Shown piece after piece: positions 6,831-8,211 of a stretch of 8,211 nt of DNA (position 1 is the first letter of the stretch; every line of letters starts with the position of its first letter). Both the position numbers and the translations under genes were made by a program. The notes beneath the pieces were generated by a model. It saw only the letters and a list, made by a program, of their open reading frames with translations, searched no databases and was not told where the DNA came from. Source of the stretch: Gemmatimonadota bacterium (GTDB lineage: Bacteria; Gemmatimonadota; Gemmatimonadetes; Gemmatimonadales; Gemmatimonadaceae); contig JAQBPZ010000010.1 of assembly GCA_028287225.1 (NCBI GenBank), positions 1-8,211 of the forward strand. Direction: 5' to 3'.

Positions 6831-7619
6831 TCAGGCGCGCGGGCGCACCCGAAGGGGAACGAGCGCGGGTGCGCCCACTGCGGGGTCACGGGTCACGACG
6901 AGGGGCCAGTCGTATACGCGCTCGAGGATGGCGCCCTGCATGACGGCTGTGGGTGCACCACTGGCCGCGACGCGGCCCTGGTGCAGCAGCACCATCTGGT
7001 CGGCGAAGCGGGCGACGAGGTTGAGCTGGTGGCTCACCAGCAGGACCGCCATGCCATGGGTGGCGAGGTGGCTCAGCAGCTCGAAGACGGCCATCTCGTG
7101 CGCGATGTCCAGGAAGGACGTGGGCTCGTCCAGGACGATGGCCTCCCCGCCCTGCGCGACCGCGCGCGCGAGGCGCACGCGCTGCCACTCACCGCCCGAG
7201 AGCTCGGTCACGGACCGGTCCAGCAGTTGGGTGATCTCCGTGACCTCCACCGCGCGCGCAATGGCGGCGCGGTCGGCGGCCGAGGGTCCGCGCCACATGC
7301 CGAGGTACGGATAGCGGCCGAGCATCACGTAGTCGCGGACCGCCAGCGGGAACGCGGGCTCCTCCCGCTGCGTGACGACGGCCACTCGACGGGCGATCTC
7401 CTTCCGCACGCCTCCGGCGAGATCGGCGTCGTCGAGTCGCACTGATCCGCCGCCGATGGCGACGCGGCCGAGGAGTGCGCGCACCAGCGTGCTCTTTCCG
7501 CTTCCGTTGGGCCCCACCACGGCGGTCAGCCGCCCGCGCGCCGCGTCGAACGACACGCCGTCGAGCGCGGCGGCGGGCCGGCGCGGGTAGCGCACGACGA
7601 GATCGCGGAAGCCGATCAT
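6831..7619 (-). CDS. ABC transporter ATP-binding protein, BtuD/FecE type
   Basis: This cytoplasmic ATPase powers a FecCD-type importer for vitamin B12, ferric siderophores or heme. Its 262 residues carry the full motif set: Walker A GPNGSGKST at 36-44, Q-loop Gln-84 in VVTQ, the subfamily marker GRYPYLG at 101-107, signature LSGGE at 140-144, Walker B IVLDEP at 161-166 with the D-loop SFLD, and switch His-197. All catalytic residues are present. The start ATG (7617-7619) overlaps the permease stop as ATGA, which fixes the start and implies translational coupling. The TonB-dependent receptor follows 34 bp after the stop. The C-terminal 30 residues after YDWPLVVTRDP form a short Pro/Arg-rich tail. 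Ligand identity cannot be told from the ATPase itself. Confidence 0.95.
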   Translation of the reverse strand: MIGFRDLVVRYPRRPAAALDGVSFDAARGRLTAVVGPNGSGKSTLVRALLGRVAIGGGSVRLDDADLAGGVRKEIARRVAVVTQREEPAFPLAVRDYVMLGRYPYLGMWRGPSAADRAAIARAVEVTEITQLLDRSVTELSGGEWQRVRLARAVAQGGEAIVLDEPTSFLDIAHEMAVFELLSHLATHGMAVLLVSHQLNLVARFADQMVLLHQGRVAASGAPTAVMQGAILERVYDWPLVVTRDPAVGAPALVPLRVRPRA

Positions 7620-8211
7620 GCGAGCCGCCGCAGGCGCGCCAGGAAGAAGGGCACCCCGATGATCGCCGTCACGGCGCCGAGGGGCAGCTCCGCGGGCGGC
7701 AGGGCGACGCGCGCGACGAGATCCGCCGCCACCACCAGCGCAGCCCCGGCGAGTGCCGCACCACCGATGACCGCGCGATGCGTCCGCGCTCCCGCCATCC
7801 GCACGAGGTGTGGCACGAGCAGCCCGATGAATCCCACCAGCCCCGCGGCCGCCACCGTGCCCGCGGCGAGCAGGGCCGCCGCGACGTACACGGCGATGGA
7901 CAGCCGCGCCACGTCCACGCCCATCCCCGCCGCGGCGTCCTCACCGAGCGCCAGCACGTCGATCGCGCGGCCGAGGAACACGAGCGTCGCCACGCCCACC
8001 ACCACGTACGGCGCGAGCATCCGCACCTGCGTCCAGTTGGCGTCGGCCACGGACCCCATCATCCACCAGAGGGCGCCGCGGATCACGCTGGCATCCACGT
8101 TGGCGAGCGCCACCATGATGGCGGCGTTCGCGAAGGCGCCCACGACCACGCCTGCCATGAGCACGATGCGCGGGTCGCCATGGCCGCCCGCCGCGCGCGC
8201 CACCATCAGCG
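7616..8211 (-). CDS. FecCD/BtuC-family ABC transporter permease, C-terminal part (runs off right edge)
   Basis: This is an inner-membrane permease that forms the channel for a periplasmic-binding-protein-dependent importer. About 198 C-terminal residues are present of a usual length near 330; the frame is open to the right edge, so any Met near there is internal. Several hydrophobic helices are visible (for example IVLMAGVVVGAFANAAIMVAL, VYVAAALLAAGTVAAAGLVG and AALAGAALVVAADLVA). The family motif GFIGLLVPHLVR, the loop that contacts the ATPase, and the C-terminal block ELPLGAVTAIIGVPFFLARLRR identify it as FecCD/BtuC. Its stop overlaps the ATPase start by 4 nt. The first half, and probably the periplasmic binding protein, lie beyond the window. 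Confidence 0.94.
   Translation of the reverse strand, partial: LMVARAAGGHGDPRIVLMAGVVVGAFANAAIMVALANVDASVIRGALWWMMGSVADANWTQVRMLAPYVVVGVATLVFLGRAIDVLALGEDAAAGMGVDVARLSIAVYVAAALLAAGTVAAAGLVGFIGLLVPHLVRMAGARTHRAVIGGAALAGAALVVAADLVARVALPPAELPLGAVTAIIGVPFFLARLRRLA

Noticed and set aside
6887..6889. GTG as the start of the receptor gene
   Set aside because: It lies inside the ATPase gene and would put 31 non-conserved residues before the signal peptide.
8204..8206. ATG near the right edge as the permease start
   Set aside because: The frame stays open to the window end, and the permease family requires more than 100 additional N-terminal residues.

Overview
The window is very GC-rich and all seven supportable genes lie on the minus strand, so transcription runs from right to left. 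The organism is most likely a Gemmatimonadota or a related member of the FCB group. The grounds are the base composition, a small secreted protein made almost only of an FCB-type 'NYPNPF' C-terminal sorting (FlgD-Ig-like) domain, and bacterial-type ClpB, RecO, SelB and BtuB-like proteins. This placement is inference from protein style, not from a marker-gene tree.

Right part (8211 to 4805): an outer-membrane-to-cytoplasm uptake system. It holds the 3' part of a BtuC/FecCD permease, its ABC ATPase (overlapping the permease by an ATGA junction) and a BtuB-like TonB-dependent receptor 34 bp further on. Together they would import a cobalamin- or siderophore-like ligand. The substrate-binding protein and the rest of the permease lie beyond the right edge. 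recO (recombination mediator) follows the receptor after 13 bp and is probably read through from the same transcript.

Middle (4038 to 3801): a 238-bp gene-free spacer filled by a nested inverted-repeat element. A near-perfect heptamer array of nine units (TTACTCG) lies on one side and three inverted copies of the same heptamer on the other. Between them is a 115-bp imperfect palindrome with 13-bp perfect ends. This is the most unusual DNA structure in the window. It sits directly against the start codon of selB, the selenocysteine-specific elongation factor (3800 to 1911).

Left part (1910 to 1): a 99-bp spacer with a possible promoter leads to the small secreted sorting-domain protein, which is followed by a strong GC-rich hairpin that may be its terminator. 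A gene-free stretch of about 410 bp with short repeats precedes clpB, whose N-terminal 325 codons are present before the window ends. No tRNA, rRNA, CRISPR array, intact insertion sequence, selenoprotein gene or cobalamin riboswitch was found.
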